In this document: piece after piece, positions 17,302-26,387 of the stretch | Layout: each line of letters starts with the position of its first letter | How positions within the stretch are numbered: the first letter of the stretch is position 1 | Assembly: GCA_017442155.1 (NCBI GenBank) | Contig: JAFSAU010000012.1 | Location: forward strand, 20,569-84,568 | Direction of reading: 5' to 3' | Source of the DNA: Clostridia bacterium | Lineage (GTDB): Bacteria > Bacillota > Clostridia > UMGS1883 > UMGS1540 | Length of the DNA: 64,000 nucleotides | Made by a program: the position numbers and the translations under genes | Notes under the pieces: model-generated | The model's database searches: none | Told to the model about the DNA's origin: nothing | The model's input: only the letters and a program-made list of their open reading frames with translations

Positions 17302-17398
17302 ATGATATGAAACGACTGCACAAAAATGGTGAAAATACACAAAAAATGTCATAATTATAGGTAATTTGTTACAAAACGATAATTTTTTAAAAAACCAC

Positions 17399-17427
17399 TT
17401 GGATTTTTGCTGAAAATATGATATTAT
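17399..17427 (+). promoter_or_regulatory. Promoter of the hydrogenase operon
   Basis: TTGGAT (17399-17404), a 17-bp spacer and TATTAT (17422-17427) lie 60 bp before the first hydrogenase gene. Confidence 0.6.
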
Positions 17428-17487
17428 TTAATATGTATGATTTATTAAGTTTAACCATACATAAAAAGTTTTTAGGAGGAATCTTGT

Positions 17488-17979
17488 ATGGCGCATATCA
17501 GTGATGCAGGCGTAAAGAAAATTTGCGAAATCTGCGACAGATACGCAAACGAAAAAACCCCACTTATGATGATTTTGAGTGACATCCAGAACGAGTACGG
17601 ATATATTCCGCTGGATGTGCAGCAAATCGTATCCGAAAAAACCGGTATTTCCGTTGCGGAAATTTACGGTGTTGTTACATTTTACTCGTTCTTTTCCTTA
17701 AATCCGAAGGGTAAATATGTAATTGGCTGCTGTATGGGAACGGCTTGCTATGTAAAGGGTGCACAGCTGGTAATGGACAAATTTTCCGAGCTCCTCGGTA
17801 TTGCACCGGGAGAGACAACGGAGGACGGTATGTTCACAATTGACGCACTCAGATGCATCGGCGCCTGCGGTATTGCACCGGCAGTTACCATAAACGGTAA
17901 GGTGTATCCGAAGCTTACTGTGGATCAGGTTGCACCGATTGTTGAAGAATATCGTGCATTAGGAGGTGCGAACGCATGA
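17488..17979 (+). CDS. hydC: Bifurcating-type [FeFe] hydrogenase, NuoE-like subunit
   Basis: A 163-aa thioredoxin-fold [2Fe-2S] protein of the NuoE/HndA type, the small electron-transfer subunit of trimeric NAD(P)-linked hydrogenases. The four Cys ligands are in GCCMGTACYVKGA and LRCIGACGIAPA. An N-terminal helical region (ICDRYANEKTPLMMILSDIQ) precedes them. Its stop overlaps the next gene's start (ATGA), so synthesis of the subunits is coupled. RBS AGGAGGA precedes the ATG. Confidence 0.93.
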   Translation: MAHISDAGVKKICEICDRYANEKTPLMMILSDIQNEYGYIPLDVQQIVSEKTGISVAEIYGVVTFYSFFSLNPKGKYVIGCCMGTACYVKGAQLVMDKFSELLGIAPGETTEDGMFTIDALRCIGACGIAPAVTINGKVYPKLTVDQVAPIVEEYRALGGANA

Positions 17980-19856
17980 AAACATTTGCAGAATTAGATG
18001 CTAAAATTTGTAGCTGCACCGAAGCTTTGACAAGCAAAATTGACGGTTCCAACGGGAAACGTGCTATCTTGCTTTGCGGCGGTACAGGCTGTATCTCTTC
18101 TGATTCCTTGGTGATTAAAGAAAAATTTGAAGCTCTTGTTGAAAAACACAATATGGGCGACAAGGTATCCGTTAACATTGTTGGCTGTTTCGGGTTTTGC
18201 TCGCAGGGCCCCTTTGTTAAGATTTTCCCCGAAGATACGCTGTATCGTCTCGTGAAAATCGAGGATGTGGAAGAAATATTCCAGACAGATATTTTGGGTG
18301 GCGGCATTGTGGACCGTCTTCTGTATGTTGAACCGCTGACAAATGAAAAAGTGGCAAAGCAGGACGATATTAACTTCTATAAGAAACAGAAGCGAATTGC
18401 CCTGCATGGCTGTGGTGTTATCAATCCCGAGGACATCAATGAAGCGATTGGTGAAGGTGCTTTTGCAGGTCTTAAACGTGCACTTTCCATGGATCCGAAG
18501 GAAGTTATTGATGAAGTACTGGCTGCAGGTCTCAGAGGTCGTGGCGGTGCAGGCTTCCCGACAGGTCGTAAATGGTCGTTTGCATATGCAAACGAAGCAG
18601 ACCAGAAATACGTGGTATGTAACGGTGATGAAGGTGACCCGGGTGCATTTATGGACCGTTCTATTCTGGAAGGGAATCCCTTTGCCGTTTTGGAAGGTAT
18701 GATGATTGCCGGTTACGCAATCGGCGCATCCGAGGGTTATTTCTATGTCCGCGCGGAGTACCCGATTGCTGTTAACCGTCTCCGTCTTGCAATCAAGCAG
18801 ATGGAAGAACTGGGTCTTTTGGGCGATAACATTCTGGGTACAGGCTTCAGCTTCCGTGCATTTATCCGTCTCGGTGCCGGTGCTTTTGTTTGCGGCGAAG
18901 AAACAGCACTGTTAAATTCCATCGAAGGTAAGCGCGGTATGCCCCGTCCCCGTCCGCCGTTCCCGGCTGTAAAGGGTCTTTGGCAGAAGCCGACCATTGT
19001 TAATAATGTTGAAACACTTGCGTGTGTTCCGTTCATTCTCCGTGAAGGTGCTGCAAAGTTTGCAGAATGTGGTACAGAAAAATCAAAGGGTACAAAGGTA
19101 TTTGCGCTCGGCGGTAAAGTGAACAACGTTGGTCTTGTGGAAATCCCCATGGGTACAACGCTTCGTGAACTCATTTACGATATCGGTGGTGGTATTCCGA
19201 ACGGGAAAGAATTCAAAGCGATTCAGACCGGCGGTCCTTCCGGCGGCTGTCTGACGGCGGCAAACCTTGACGAACCGATTGACTTTGATAACCTTGTTGC
19301 CAAGGGATCTATGATGGGCTCCGGTGGTGCAATTGTTATGGACGAGGACAACTGTATGGTTGACGTTGCAAAGTTCTATATGGAATTTATCTGTGACGAA
19401 TCCTGCGGAAAGTGCTCTCCCTGCCGAATCGGTACAAAGAGAATGCTGGAAATCCTTACACGTATCACGGAAGGTAATGGTACGATGAAGGATCTTGAGG
19501 AGCTGGAAGAACTCGGCAATGCTGTTAAGGCGAACTCTCTCTGCGCACTCGGACAGACAGCCGCGAACCCGATTATTTCCACGCTTACCCATTTTAAAGA
19601 CGAGTATCTTGCACATATTGTTGATAAGAAGTGTCCCGCAAAGGTATGTAAGAAGCTGATTCAGTACACCATCATACAGGACCAGTGCTTCGGCTGTGGT
19701 ATGTGCGCAAGAGCATGTCCTACAGGGGCTATTGAACAGACAGATTACAAAGCACCCGGCAAGAAGCTGAATTCGTATCAGATAGATCCTGCCAAGTGTG
19801 TAAAGTGCGGGGCATGTCTCGCCACATGTAAGTTCAAGGCAATTGTGCAGAAGTAA
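17976..19856 (+). CDS. hydB: Bifurcating-type [FeFe] hydrogenase, NuoF-like flavin subunit
   Basis: A 626-aa subunit that binds FMN and NAD(P). An N-terminal thioredoxin-like [2Fe-2S] domain (LLCGGTGCISS, then NIVGCFGFCSQGP) is followed by the NuoF core with GRGGAGFPTGRKW, NGDEGDPGAFMDR and the [4Fe-4S] motif ESCGKCSPCRIG. A C-terminal 2x[4Fe-4S] ferredoxin domain has CFGCGMCARACP and CVKCGACLATCK. Enzymes of this type couple H2 metabolism to both ferredoxin and NAD(H). It lies between hydC and hydA with coupled translation. Confidence 0.95.
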   Translation: MKTFAELDAKICSCTEALTSKIDGSNGKRAILLCGGTGCISSDSLVIKEKFEALVEKHNMGDKVSVNIVGCFGFCSQGPFVKIFPEDTLYRLVKIEDVEEIFQTDILGGGIVDRLLYVEPLTNEKVAKQDDINFYKKQKRIALHGCGVINPEDINEAIGEGAFAGLKRALSMDPKEVIDEVLAAGLRGRGGAGFPTGRKWSFAYANEADQKYVVCNGDEGDPGAFMDRSILEGNPFAVLEGMMIAGYAIGASEGYFYVRAEYPIAVNRLRLAIKQMEELGLLGDNILGTGFSFRAFIRLGAGAFVCGEETALLNSIEGKRGMPRPRPPFPAVKGLWQKPTIVNNVETLACVPFILREGAAKFAECGTEKSKGTKVFALGGKVNNVGLVEIPMGTTLRELIYDIGGGIPNGKEFKAIQTGGPSGGCLTAANLDEPIDFDNLVAKGSMMGSGGAIVMDEDNCMVDVAKFYMEFICDESCGKCSPCRIGTKRMLEILTRITEGNGTMKDLEELEELGNAVKANSLCALGQTAANPIISTLTHFKDEYLAHIVDKKCPAKVCKKLIQYTIIQDQCFGCGMCARACPTGAIEQTDYKAPGKKLNSYQIDPAKCVKCGACLATCKFKAIVQK

Positions 19857-19875
19857 GGGATAGGAGGAGAAAGAA

Positions 19876-21642
19876 ATGGCTAAAGTGAATATTAAAATTG
19901 AAGGCGTCTCCTACCAGGTAGAAGAGGGCTTAACCATTCTTGAAGCTGCAAAAAAATGTGGCTATGAGATTCCTTCTTTGTGTGCATTCAATCACGGTGA
20001 ATGCTCTAACGGGTCTTGCCGTGTATGTCTGGTAGAGGTTGTCGGCGCAAGAGGTCTTGTAGCTTCTTGTGTATATCCCGTAAATGAGGGCATGGAAATT
20101 CGCATTTCCACACCGAAGGCTTCGGAAGCACGCCGTGCCTCCGTTGAGCTTTTGCTCTCCAATCATAATCAGAATTGTCAGCAGTGCGACAAGAATGGTC
20201 AGTGCGAGCTTCTGCATGTAGCTTATATTACAGGAGCACGTGAAGGCCGGTATCAGGGGGTAAAAACGCCGGTAACTGTGGATGAACTTACACCGTCCAT
20301 TGTACGTGATACGTCAAAATGTATCCTTTGTGGCCGCTGCGTGGCACGTTGTGAAAATGCACACGGAATGGGCATTCTGGGCTTTGAAAACAGAGGCTTT
20401 AGGACCATTGTTGCACCTGCAGAAAATCGTTCCATGGCAAATTCTCCCTGTATTTTGTGTGGACAGTGCGTTAGCGTATGTCCCACCGGTGCACTTATGG
20501 AGAAATCCGAAATTTCCAAGGTGGACGAAGCCATTAAATCCGGCAAGCATGTGGTCGTACAAACGGCTCCCGCAGTTCGCGCCGCACTCGGCGAAGAATT
20601 CGGTATGCCCGTAGGTACGGCAGTTACCGGTAAAATGGTAGCTGCATTAAAGCGTCTCGGCTTTGATAAGGTATATGATACAAACTTTGCGGCTGACCTT
20701 ACCATTATGGAAGAAGGTACAGAGCTTCTTTCCAGAATTCAAAACGGCGGCACATTGCCCATGATTACATCCTGCTCCCCCGGATGGATTAACTATGCAG
20801 AGTATAACTATGGCGATCTTCTGGATCACCTGTCTACCTGCAAGTCTCCCCATCAGATGCAGGGTGCCATTATCAAATCTTACTACGCAGAAAAGAACGG
20901 TCTTGACCCGAAGGATATTTTCGTTGTATCCATCATGCCGTGTACGGCGAAGAAGGATGAGAAGGAACGCGAGCAGATGCAGAAGGACGGCATAAAGGAC
21001 GTAGATGCAGTTCTGACAACGCGTGAGCTGGCACGTATGATTAAGCGTGCAGGTATCCTCTTTACCAAGCTGCCTGACGAAGAATTTGATCAGGATATCA
21101 TGGGCGATTACACGGGTGCCGGTGTTATCTTCGGTGTAACTGGCGGCGTTATGGAAGCGGCACTCCGTACTGTGTACTTTGTGCTGACAGGCAAAGAGCA
21201 TGAAGCGATAAAGTTTGAGGCTGTCCGTGGCTTTGACGGTATTCGTGAGGCTTCCATCGACATTAACGGAACCACTGTAAATGTTGCGATTGCCCATGGT
21301 ATGAAAAATGCCAAGGTTTTACTTGACGAAATTCGTGAAGGCAAGTCCAAATACCACTTCATTGAGGTTATGGGATGTCCGGGTGGCTGTATTGCCGGCG
21401 GTGGTCAGCCGATTATCCGTTCCTGCTTCCTGCCGAATGAGGATGATGATATTCTGGACACCTATAAGGAAAAGAGAGCCAATGCAATCTATAGCGAGGA
21501 TGAAAGACAGGTGCTTCGTCAGTCGCATAAAAACCCGCAGATACAGGCACTTTATGATGATTTCCTCGGCAAACCCAACTCGCATAAAGCCCATGAACTT
21601 TTGCATACTTCATATGCGGCAAGAGTGGGTTTTAATGATTAA
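19876..21642 (+). CDS. hydA: [FeFe] hydrogenase catalytic subunit
   Basis: A 588-aa catalytic subunit. The N-terminal [2Fe-2S] ferredoxin domain (CECSNGSCRVC-like pattern near 40-60), the His-ligated cluster region (HNQNCQQCDKNGQC) and two [4Fe-4S] motifs (CILCGRCVARCE and CILCGQCVSVCP) lead to the H-cluster domain. There L1 is TSCSPGW, L2 is MPCTAKKDE and L3 is EVMGCPGGCIAGGGQP. L1 has Ser where many clostridial monomeric enzymes have a second Cys. The gene is 19 bp after hydB with its own AGGAGGAG. The H-cluster maturases (HydE, F, G) are not in the window. Confidence 0.95.
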   Translation: MAKVNIKIEGVSYQVEEGLTILEAAKKCGYEIPSLCAFNHGECSNGSCRVCLVEVVGARGLVASCVYPVNEGMEIRISTPKASEARRASVELLLSNHNQNCQQCDKNGQCELLHVAYITGAREGRYQGVKTPVTVDELTPSIVRDTSKCILCGRCVARCENAHGMGILGFENRGFRTIVAPAENRSMANSPCILCGQCVSVCPTGALMEKSEISKVDEAIKSGKHVVVQTAPAVRAALGEEFGMPVGTAVTGKMVAALKRLGFDKVYDTNFAADLTIMEEGTELLSRIQNGGTLPMITSCSPGWINYAEYNYGDLLDHLSTCKSPHQMQGAIIKSYYAEKNGLDPKDIFVVSIMPCTAKKDEKEREQMQKDGIKDVDAVLTTRELARMIKRAGILFTKLPDEEFDQDIMGDYTGAGVIFGVTGGVMEAALRTVYFVLTGKEHEAIKFEAVRGFDGIREASIDINGTTVNVAIAHGMKNAKVLLDEIREGKSKYHFIEVMGCPGGCIAGGGQPIIRSCFLPNEDDDILDTYKEKRANAIYSEDERQVLRQSHKNPQIQALYDDFLGKPNSHKAHELLHTSYAARVGFND

Positions 21643-21670
21643 TGCTCTTAGGATAAAAGAATAAAAAATG

Positions 21671-21705
21671 AAGCGGTGCAGTTTTAACAGCTGCATCGCT
21701 TTTGC
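21671..21705 (+). terminator. Terminator of the hydrogenase operon
   Basis: AAGCGGTGCAG (21671-21681) pairs with CTGCATCGCTT (21691-21701), then T's. Confidence 0.7.
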
Positions 21706-21790
21706 CAAAAACGTAAAAAAGGTTTCGTGAATTCGGGACGGAGCTGTTTCTGAATTCAATGTGGGGTTTTTGGAAAGGAGAAAAGAAAAT

Positions 21791-22672
21791 ATGCAGAGCG
21801 ATAACAGAGCCGCGGTGTTTATTTTGCTCGGGCAGTCGAATGCGGTCGGTCACGCGCTTCCCATGCGGGAAGAGAATAAGATTATACAGCCGATGAAAAA
21901 TGTTTTTGGATTAAGTCGTGCATATAATCAATCCTTTGACAATACAGAGCTTCGTTGGAGCGGATATACGAGCTATGGTATGAATCTTGGAGAGGAACAA
22001 GATAATACATACTCAGTAGCGAACTGTCTTGCACAGCTTTGGCAGGATGAGATTGATAGAGGTAATGAAAAACGTTTGCCGGATTTATACATTGTTCATA
22101 TTGCAATTGGAGCGCAAGGGGTAACAGAAGGTTATATGTGGAATCCGGAATATGAGAAGAAAATCATTCCGGGCGTGCTTCGTACAGTTGACATAGCCCT
22201 GACGCCGCTCACCAACCATATATTGTCTCTTTTAAAAGAGAGCTTTGATACAATGGAGAAAGACTTTGAGGTTATAGGTCTTCATTGGCGCGGAAGTGAA
22301 AACGATGCATCAGCATCCTGGGAAGTGTTGGAAAACACCGCGCAGAAAATACATGCCGAATTGTTTCGTGGTTTTTGTGAAAATATAGGGCGGGAGGTTC
22401 CTGTTATCTTACATAGGCTCGTTTCACATGAGAGATGCACAGATTTAGACCCGACCGGAGAATCTCTTAAGAAAATGCACTATATCAATTCGGTATTTGA
22501 TACACTTGAAAAGGAAAACAATAACATTACGGTATGGGATGTGCGAAACTGTCCGCATTATGTTCCTGATGTGAGGGGAAATGGAATTTTCATCGAGGAT
22601 GTTGTTCACTTTACAGAGCAGACAAATCGATGGGTGGCGGAACAAATTTTGAAGAGGTATATAATCTCATGA
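21791..22672 (+). CDS. SGNH/sialate O-acetylesterase-like hydrolase
   Basis: A 293-aa protein with the GQSN nucleophile motif (FILLGQSNAVGH) of the sialate O-acetylesterase/SASA family and a C-terminal DVVHFTE segment holding the probable catalytic His. Members deacetylate sialic acid, xylan or related acetylated sugars, and the actual substrate is unknown. No signal peptide is visible. The start at 21791 follows GGAAAGGAG. A 13-bp hairpin directly downstream (22681-22708) could end its transcript and also marks the left end of the IS element. Confidence 0.8.
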   Translation: MQSDNRAAVFILLGQSNAVGHALPMREENKIIQPMKNVFGLSRAYNQSFDNTELRWSGYTSYGMNLGEEQDNTYSVANCLAQLWQDEIDRGNEKRLPDLYIVHIAIGAQGVTEGYMWNPEYEKKIIPGVLRTVDIALTPLTNHILSLLKESFDTMEKDFEVIGLHWRGSENDASASWEVLENTAQKIHAELFRGFCENIGREVPVILHRLVSHERCTDLDPTGESLKKMHYINSVFDTLEKENNNITVWDVRNCPHYVPDVRGNGIFIEDVVHFTEQTNRWVAEQILKRYIIS

Positions 22673-22679
22673 CAAAGAA

Positions 22680-22714
22680 GGGGCTGTCTTACTAAAGTGA
22701 GGCAGCCCTAAATT
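22680..22714 (+). terminator. Hairpin at the left IS boundary
   Basis: GGGCTGTCTTACT (22681-22693) pairs with AGTGAGGCAGCCC (22696-22708) with wobble pairs, followed by AAATTTTTG. It may act as terminator of the esterase gene and is part of the IS terminus. Confidence 0.55.
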
Positions 22715-22775
22715 TTTGCACACAAAAAGCCGCAGAAGTATAGAAACTTCGCGGCTTTTGTGGCATAATTTAAGC

Positions 22776-23694
22776 ATGACCAAACACTCAAAAAAACGAG
22801 TAGATTATACAACAAAAACAAGATATTTTCAACTGTTTTTACTAATTAATTTTGAAATGAATATTCCGGCAGATGATTCGGTGCGCTTGCTAAGCAATGT
22901 ATTGGAGGAGTTAGATTACACAGAGCTGTATAGAGCGTATTCTCGAAAAGAGAAAAAATGTGCAGTGTCACCGAAGAATCTTTTCAAAGTCCTTGTGTAT
23001 GCATATATGTGCAATCTTCGGTCAACAAGGCAAATCGAAACAGCTTGCAAGAGAGATATTAACTTTATGTATCTTCTGGAAGGAGCAAAGGCACCTGACC
23101 ACAACACAATTGCCCGTTTCAGAAGCGCAAGACTTGAGGGCATTGTGGACAGCTTGTTTAATCAGGTGGTTCTTTTGCTTAAAGATTATGGAGAATTGTC
23201 CTGCGAAAATCTTTTTGTAGATGGTACAAAAATTGAAGCGAATGCCAATAAATATACATTCGCATGGAAGAAAACTATACTTAAGAATCAGGCGAAGCTA
23301 CAAGATAAGATGCATGATGTACCAATGCGAAAGCTGTGAAGGTTGCTCACACAAATCAAAATGCATAAAGCATAATGCAAGATGCAATACACCGCTTAAA
23401 AAAACAAAACGATTTGAATTATCTAAAACATTCAAAAAACAACGGGAAGAAATGCTTAAAAGAATTACAACAAAACAAGGTATACTGCTCAGGACTAATC
23501 GCTCAATTCAAGTTGAAGGTGCCTTCGGCGTATTAAAAGAGGATATGAGATTCCGAAGATTTCTGACAAGAGGAACCGCTAATGTTCGGACAGAAATTCT
23601 TATTCTTTGTTTGGCATACAACATACAAAAATTACATAACAAGACGATTGCCAACCGCCAGTGTCAATTCTTGCACGAGTTGAAAACGGCTTAA
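22776..23694 (+). pseudogene. IS1182-family transposase, central part deleted
   Basis: The first part (22776 to ~23315) holds the DUF772-type N-terminal domain with FLLINFEMNIPADDSVRLL, APDHNTIARFRS and the first catalytic Asp region FVDGTKIEANANKYTF. After a junction near 23305-23320 the sequence continues in another frame with the C-terminal part: Cys-rich YQCESCEGCSHKSKC, then NRSIQVEGAFGVLKEDMRF with the last catalytic Glu. About 170 residues expected between them, including the second catalytic Asp, are missing. The protein cannot be functional. The element could still be mobilised in trans if related copies exist elsewhere. Confidence 0.85.
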
Positions 23695-23987
23695 AAAATT
23701 TCAAAAATTTTGCTTCGTAAATTCACGAGCTTTTCTTTGTGTACCCTAAAACAGGAAAAATCTTAAAAGTCATCCTCTTTTCAAACAGAAAAAGAGGGCG
23801 ATGCCTAAATTAAGTGAAAAATCGCTTATTGAGACACGCCCGTTTTTTTGCGGTCTGGACTTTTTTACAGTCCTTTTTATATGACAAAAAATACTAAGTC
23901 TTATGCGAACTGGCACAGGCAGACGCAACGGAGACCAAACTTTTACCACGAAAGACTGCCTTGCTCCGTGTAGATAGAGCGCGCGGA

Positions 23988-24827
23988 CTATACGCTCCGG
24001 AATCCCCGGCCTATAATTTCACTGCTGGTGGTGATGATAATAAACGCATGGGGATCTATTTCCTTGATTTTACTCCGCAGCCGTACAGCCTCAATTCGTT
24101 TGCATACTGTATGCAGCATGGTTTTCTCTTCGTGGGTATATTCGCCGATTACGGTGCTGGCAGAAACGCCATGATGCAGAGTTTCTATGATATATCGAGA
24201 GATTTTTTCTCTTTCGGAAGTGATAACGATAAAATATTTGCACACATTGAAGCTTTCAATTACACCGTCGACAATAAATGCCTTTGCAAAAAGGCCTAAG
24301 AGTGAAAAGAGGCCTGCCTGTACATTAAACACGAAAAACGCACTTGCCGCAACTATAAAATCCACGTAAAGCAAGGCTTTTCCAATGTCGACACGGGTGA
24401 ATTTTTTGAGAATCAGCGCAATGATGTCCGTACCGCCGGAGGAGGCGTTACTGTTAAAAATCAAAGCAGAGCCTACGGCTGTCAGGAGCATAGCGTAAAT
24501 CAGCTCCAGGAGCGGCTGGTTTGACATCGGCTGTGTCATGGGGAAGAGCAGTTCAAGAATATATGTAATACCGGAATAGAAGAGACTGCAGTAAACCGTT
24601 TTAATGCCGTTTTGTCTGCCAAGGAATATGAACCCCACAATCAGGAGAGAAACGTTTAAAATCCAGATCCAGAGACCGGGAGAAATGGGCGTAATTTGCG
24701 CCAGAATCGTGCCGACACCAGTCACACCGCCGGTGGCAAATCCGTTCGGAATCTTGAAAAAGTACACCCCAAGGGCAAGAAGAACACATCCTAAATTCAT
24801 AACAAGAAAGCTTTTTAGTTTTTTCAT
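23988..24827 (-). CDS. YitT family membrane protein (DUF2179)
   Basis: A 279-aa protein with five to six transmembrane helices in the first 190 residues, including NGFATGGVTGVGTIL and SNASSGGTDIIALIL loops typical of YitT. It ends in a soluble DUF2179 domain (YFIVITSEREKISRYI, then HAFIIITTSSEIIGRGF). Its function is poorly known. It is the last of three minus-strand genes, 9 bp after the kinase gene, with AGGAGGG before the ATG. Confidence 0.9.
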   Translation of the reverse strand: MKKLKSFLVMNLGCVLLALGVYFFKIPNGFATGGVTGVGTILAQITPISPGLWIWILNVSLLIVGFIFLGRQNGIKTVYCSLFYSGITYILELLFPMTQPMSNQPLLELIYAMLLTAVGSALIFNSNASSGGTDIIALILKKFTRVDIGKALLYVDFIVAASAFFVFNVQAGLFSLLGLFAKAFIVDGVIESFNVCKYFIVITSEREKISRYIIETLHHGVSASTVIGEYTHEEKTMLHTVCKRIEAVRLRSKIKEIDPHAFIIITTSSEIIGRGFRSV

Positions 24828-24836
24828 TTTACCCTC

Positions 24837-25352
24837 CTATAAGCAAAACTCGGAACACAGTGCGTCAAACTGTTTTTTGTTTTTTATCCAATATAATTTT
24901 ATGTTATTTGCATCCTGTAAGCGTTGTATAATTTGCTTACGTTCGGTACTGCGGAATTTCCAAATATACTGCAGAAAAGAAAAATCAAAGCGTTCGGGAC
25001 AATTAGGTCCCATGTCCGGTCGGGTTTGTCCGTGATACGTGATGACCCGTTTAAGAACTCTCCAAATACATAGTAGACGGGGGTAGTCAAAAAAGATGAC
25101 AGCGTCGGAATATCTAAGCCTCCATGCCATGGTCCGGCTGAAGTTTCCGTCTATAATCCAGCACTCTCTTTCGAGTTCTTCTGCGAGTTTGGTGTCAAAT
25201 TCTTCTCTCGACGCCTGCGTCCATCCACTGTGCCAGAACAGCGAATCCAGGTGAATACAAGGAAGGGCTGTTACAGCAGAAAGCCGTTTGGCAAAGGTGG
25301 TTTTTCCACTGCCGGGACAGCCAATAATCAGAAATCGTTTCATACTTTCCAT
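24837..25352 (-). CDS. Adenylate-kinase-like P-loop protein (FlaR/topology-modulation type)
   Basis: A 171-aa single-domain P-loop protein. Walker A is GCPGSGKTTFAKRL, followed by HLDSLFWHSGW, the WIIDGNFSRT strand and an Arg-rich lid region. The best match by memory is the family annotated as DNA topology modulation protein FlaR or uncharacterised AAA kinases. The substrate is unknown. Two in-frame ATGs compete (25352 and three codons later), and neither has a perfect ribosome site. It is 18 bp downstream of the CHAP gene and 9 bp upstream of yitT-like. Confidence 0.85.
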   Translation of the reverse strand: MESMKRFLIIGCPGSGKTTFAKRLSAVTALPCIHLDSLFWHSGWTQASREEFDTKLAEELERECWIIDGNFSRTMAWRLRYSDAVIFFDYPRLLCIWRVLKRVITYHGQTRPDMGPNCPERFDFSFLQYIWKFRSTERKQIIQRLQDANNIKLYWIKNKKQFDALCSEFCL

Positions 25353-25370
25353 TGCTTGAATAAGATAGGC

Positions 25371-26171
25371 TTAATACGCCGAAACATCAATAAAGCCGAT
25401 AAGCGTACTGCCGAAGGAGGTACCATCTGTATTGAGTCCCTCCAGTATTCCGACTTTTGTGGCAGTTTTTACAACGCCGTCAGTACCTTTTTGATAATAG
25501 CCGCTGCCGCCCTCGGTATAATAAACGGTATCTCCATCCACATCCTCAATATAAATAACGTGGCCGTATCGCTTGCCGAGAACACTAGTTCCGTATTTAT
25601 AGGATGCAATCAGATCCGGCTTTATATTTTCGACAAGAGGTGCCAGCTTTGCTTCCTCGCGGGCATTGTACCACATATCGTTGGCATTACCTATGGCACC
25701 TGTATCCTTCCGGAATTTTTCTGTCATTCTGCCGCGGACATACCAGACGCACTGGCCGCGGTCCGCATCATTCGCATAGGTGGCCGTGTCTGCGATCCGT
25801 TCGCCAACCACGGGAAACTGTTTGACAGGATATGTAAACCAACCCACGGCCTCCCAATTGGGCACATCTCTTGTGGCAACAATCGCTTTTCGTCCGTCGG
25901 GGGCATATATGGTTGTGACTGGTACGTTGTGCCAGCCCACAGCTTCCCATGCGGAAATGTCGCTTGCTGCTACAACGGCACTTCGACCGTCCGGCGCATA
26001 AATTGTTTTCACCGGAACAGTGTACCAGCCTACGTTTTCCCAAATGGAAACGTCCTCGGCAGAAACCTGTATACTTCTCCCGTTGGGCGCATAAAGAGCT
26101 ACGCTTTCGCCGGCAAAAGCCGTTAGGTTTAAACATGATACACATAGCGCACCTGCAATAAATTTATTCAT
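25371..26171 (-). CDS. Secreted CHAP amidase with three N-terminal repeats
   Basis: A 266-aa exported protein. A short signal peptide (about 1-20, ending LTAFA) is followed by three tandem ~31-residue repeats, each with a YAPDGR-like turn and a WEAVGW motif (about 24-55, 56-87 and 88-119). Then comes a CHAP-type peptidase domain with the probable nucleophile Cys in DRGQCVWYVRGR and the His in RYGHVIYIE. CHAP domains cut peptidoglycan peptides or cross-bridges. The repeats may bind cell wall, but this is inference. It begins a minus-strand trio with the kinase and YitT genes. Confidence 0.85.
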   Translation of the reverse strand: MNKFIAGALCVSCLNLTAFAGESVALYAPNGRSIQVSAEDVSIWENVGWYTVPVKTIYAPDGRSAVVAASDISAWEAVGWHNVPVTTIYAPDGRKAIVATRDVPNWEAVGWFTYPVKQFPVVGERIADTATYANDADRGQCVWYVRGRMTEKFRKDTGAIGNANDMWYNAREEAKLAPLVENIKPDLIASYKYGTSVLGKRYGHVIYIEDVDGDTVYYTEGGSGYYQKGTDGVVKTATKVGILEGLNTDGTSFGSTLIGFIDVSAY

Positions 26172-26200
26172 TTGTAATCTCCTTCATTTATGCTATATGC

Positions 26201-26235
26201 AATAAAAAACAGAGCAAGCTGAATAGCTTGCTCTG
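26201..26235 (-). terminator. Terminator of tRNA-Val
   Basis: On the minus strand a perfect 11-bp stem (26210-26220 with 26225-26235) is followed by a run of T's at 26201-26209. Confidence 0.85.
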
Positions 26236-26238
26236 ACG

Positions 26239-26315
26239 TGGTAGAGACAGTAGGACTTGAACCTACGACCTCTCGCATGTGAAGCGAGCGCTCTAACCAG
26301 CTGAGCTATGCCTCC
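26239..26315 (-). tRNA. tRNA-Val (CAC)
   Basis: The minus-strand cloverleaf has acceptor GGAGGCA, D-arm GCTCAGCTGGTTAGAGC, an anticodon loop containing CAC, T-loop TTCAAGT and encoded CCA. Two G-U pairs occur in the acceptor. Confidence 0.93.
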
Positions 26316-26387
26316 AAAACAGTAACAGTATAGCACAGTCGGCTGGAAAATGCAAGAGTTTTTTCAAAAAATATTAACTTTTTAATT

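Larger units (their letters stand above)
22680..23842 (+). mobile_element. Internally deleted IS1182-like insertion sequence
   Basis: An element bounded by imperfect inverted termini. GGGGCTGTCTTACTAA on the left resembles the complement of TTATTGAGACACGCCC on the right (about 23827-23841). It carries both ends of an IS1182-type transposase gene but lacks its middle. I did not find a clear target-site duplication, so the exact ends are approximate. Confidence 0.6.

Noticed and set aside
17365..17385. Possible Rex box upstream of hydC (TTGTTACAAAACGATAAT)
   Set aside because: Only the left half fits TTGTTAA-N4-TTAACAA; the right half matches at two of seven positions.
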